From SM23-32 sp964434535 (GTDB lineage: Bacteria; Planctomycetota; Brocadiia; SM23-32), in NCBI GenBank assembly GCA_964434535.1, contig CAYSWA010000062.1, positions 1 through 6,287 of the forward strand: a DNA stretch of 6,287 nt, given 5' to 3'. Made by a program: the position numbers and the translations under genes. Below the pieces are notes generated by a model that had not been told where the DNA came from, made no database searches, and saw nothing but the letters and a program-made list of their open reading frames with translations. Shown in pieces: positions 5,999 through 6,287 of the stretch. How positions within the stretch are numbered: the stretch's first letter is position 1; each line of letters begins with the position of its first letter.

Positions 5999-6024
5999 GC
6001 GTGAATGACCCCCCAAACACCCGA

Positions 6025-6039
6025 GCCCGCATAGCGGGC
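6025..6039. repeat. Short hairpin GCCCGC-ATA-GCGGGC
   Basis: A perfect 6-bp inverted repeat (6025-6030 with 6034-6039) encloses a 3-base ATA loop. It belongs to the same intergenic hairpin cluster. Confidence 0.5.
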
Positions 6040-6100
6040 GGCATAACGGGCCGGTCGGCGCCGCGTGCTCATCCGTCCGGCAAGGCGCCGGCCCTGGTCG

Positions 6101-6133
6101 GAGATCCTTCGCCCCTGCAGGGCTCAGGATGAC
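6101..6133. repeat. Dispersed palindromic repeat of the AGATCCTTCG...CTCAGGATGAC type
   Basis: AGATCCTTCGC (6103 on) and CTCAGGATGAC (to 6133) flank a G/C core. ATCCT (6104-6108) pairs with AGGAT (6126-6130), then comes a TC/TC internal mismatch, and GCCC (6111-6114) pairs with GGGC (6120-6123). The outer arms match a palindromic intergenic sequence that I recall as very common across several phyla, usually with the core GCTGCGCTC or GCTTCGCTC. Here the core is CCCTGCAGGG instead. The identification rests on memory of the motif, not on a search. Confidence 0.6.
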
Positions 6134-6155
6134 GATGCCTCGTGCGCCCGCCCGT

Positions 6156-6287
6156 TCAGCCGGCGCCGCCTCCCTCAAACCGGCGGATGGCTTCGATGAA
6201 GGGGGCGGCGTAGCGGCGGCATTTCTTCTCGCCTATGCCGCTTACCTGGCGGAACTCCGTCGGGCTGCGCGGGCGGCGGCGGCATAT
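6156..6287 (-). CDS. C-terminal HRDC domain of a probable RecQ-family DNA helicase (partial)
   Basis: On the minus strand the last 43 codons of a gene run from the window edge to a TGA at 6158-6156. The peptide contains SPTEFRQVSGIGEKKCRRYA followed by APFIEAIRRF, the second half of an HRDC domain: a helix, the V-x-G-I-G-x-K-K turn, then the Y-A-x-x-F-x-x-x-I-R helix. In E. coli RecQ the same region reads V-N-G-I-G-P-R-K-L-E-R-F-G-K-P-F. HRDC domains bind DNA and end RecQ helicases, but they also occur in RNase D and some other helicases, so the parent enzyme is probable rather than certain. A short Gly-rich tail (FEGGGAG) closes the protein. The start and all catalytic motifs lie outside the window. 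The gene converges on the cupin gene. Confidence 0.72.
   Translation of the reverse strand: MCRRRPRSPTEFRQVSGIGEKKCRRYAAPFIEAIRRFEGGGAG

Larger units (their letters stand above)
5773..6155. other. Convergent intergenic region with a cluster of palindromic elements
   Basis: This 383-base stretch separates the cupin gene (plus strand) from the HRDC gene tail (minus strand). I find no credible gene, tRNA or promoter in it. It holds at least five separate GC-rich hairpins (5857-5906, 5951-5965, 5979-5998, 6025-6039, 6104-6130), described individually, plus the 8-bp palindrome GTCCGGAC at 5933-5940. None has the T-run of a classical intrinsic terminator, although any could act as a two-way transcription barrier between convergent genes. 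REP-like elements typically collect in such places. Confidence 0.7.

Noticed and set aside
5790..6008. Small plus-strand open frame of 72 codons starting at ATG 5790 after AAGGAG (5771-5776)
   Set aside because: Most of its codons translate the palindromes at 5857-5998, the composition is Pro/Gly/Arg/Ser, and the ribosome-site spacing is long. Repeat-derived rather than a gene.
4522..6072. 516-codon minus-strand open frame opposite the cupin gene and intergenic region
   Set aside because: It runs through the hairpin cluster and is low-complexity Val/Ala/Gly/Arg sequence typical of an antisense shadow.
5773..6155. CRISPR array, tRNA or other structured RNA gene in the intergenic region
   Set aside because: The palindromes differ from each other and are irregularly spaced, there is no repeat-spacer periodicity, and no cloverleaf or known RNA motif could be found by eye.

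Overview
The window is a very GC-rich stretch (roughly 70% by eye) of bacterial chromosome with tightly packed genes, strong G/C bias at third codon positions and Shine-Dalgarno type ribosome binding sites. A ferredoxin-containing MinD-type ATPase points to an organism with an anaerobic or iron-sulfur-rich lifestyle. The GHL6-type glycoside hydrolase, the phosphomannose-isomerase-like cupin and the GC-rich palindromic intergenic repeats are features I associate with Planctomycetota, Lentisphaerota, Armatimonadota and similar environmental lineages. The phylum cannot be fixed from this sequence.

Layout. (1) Positions 1-69 are a short, relatively AT-rich leader with a possible sigma70-like promoter and a 7-bp direct repeat one helical turn apart. 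(2) A metal-dependent DtxR/MntR-family repressor (70-615) overlaps by ATGA the start of a 618-residue protein (612-2468). That protein is two complete MinD-superfamily P-loop ATPases in one chain, each with an inserted 2[4Fe-4S] ferredoxin domain. In the organisms I know of, these are two separate adjacent genes. (3) After a 95-base gap with a possible promoter comes a second operon: a 657-residue GHL6/beta-galactosidase-trimerisation-type putative glycoside hydrolase (2564-4537), then, 11 bases later, a 407-residue bicupin resembling type I phosphomannose isomerase (4549-5772). (4) Positions 5773-6155 lie between convergent genes and hold a cluster of at least five different GC-rich hairpins but no convincing gene. 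(5) The right edge carries, on the minus strand, the last 43 codons of a gene ending in an HRDC domain, most likely a RecQ-type helicase (6156-6287, cut by the window edge).

How the parts may work together (inference). The overlapping start makes the metal sensor and the ATPase a translationally coupled pair, so iron or another divalent metal probably controls synthesis of an iron-sulfur-dependent ATPase. The hydrolase and cupin look like a cytoplasmic sugar-processing pair: neither has a signal peptide, one resembles a glycosidase and the other a sugar or sugar-phosphate isomerase. The main unusual points are the fused double ATPase with all nucleotide- and cluster-binding motifs intact in both halves, the His-for-Gln change in the cupin metal site, and the mixed hairpin cluster downstream. 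I see no CRISPR array, tRNA, rRNA, transposase or phage gene.
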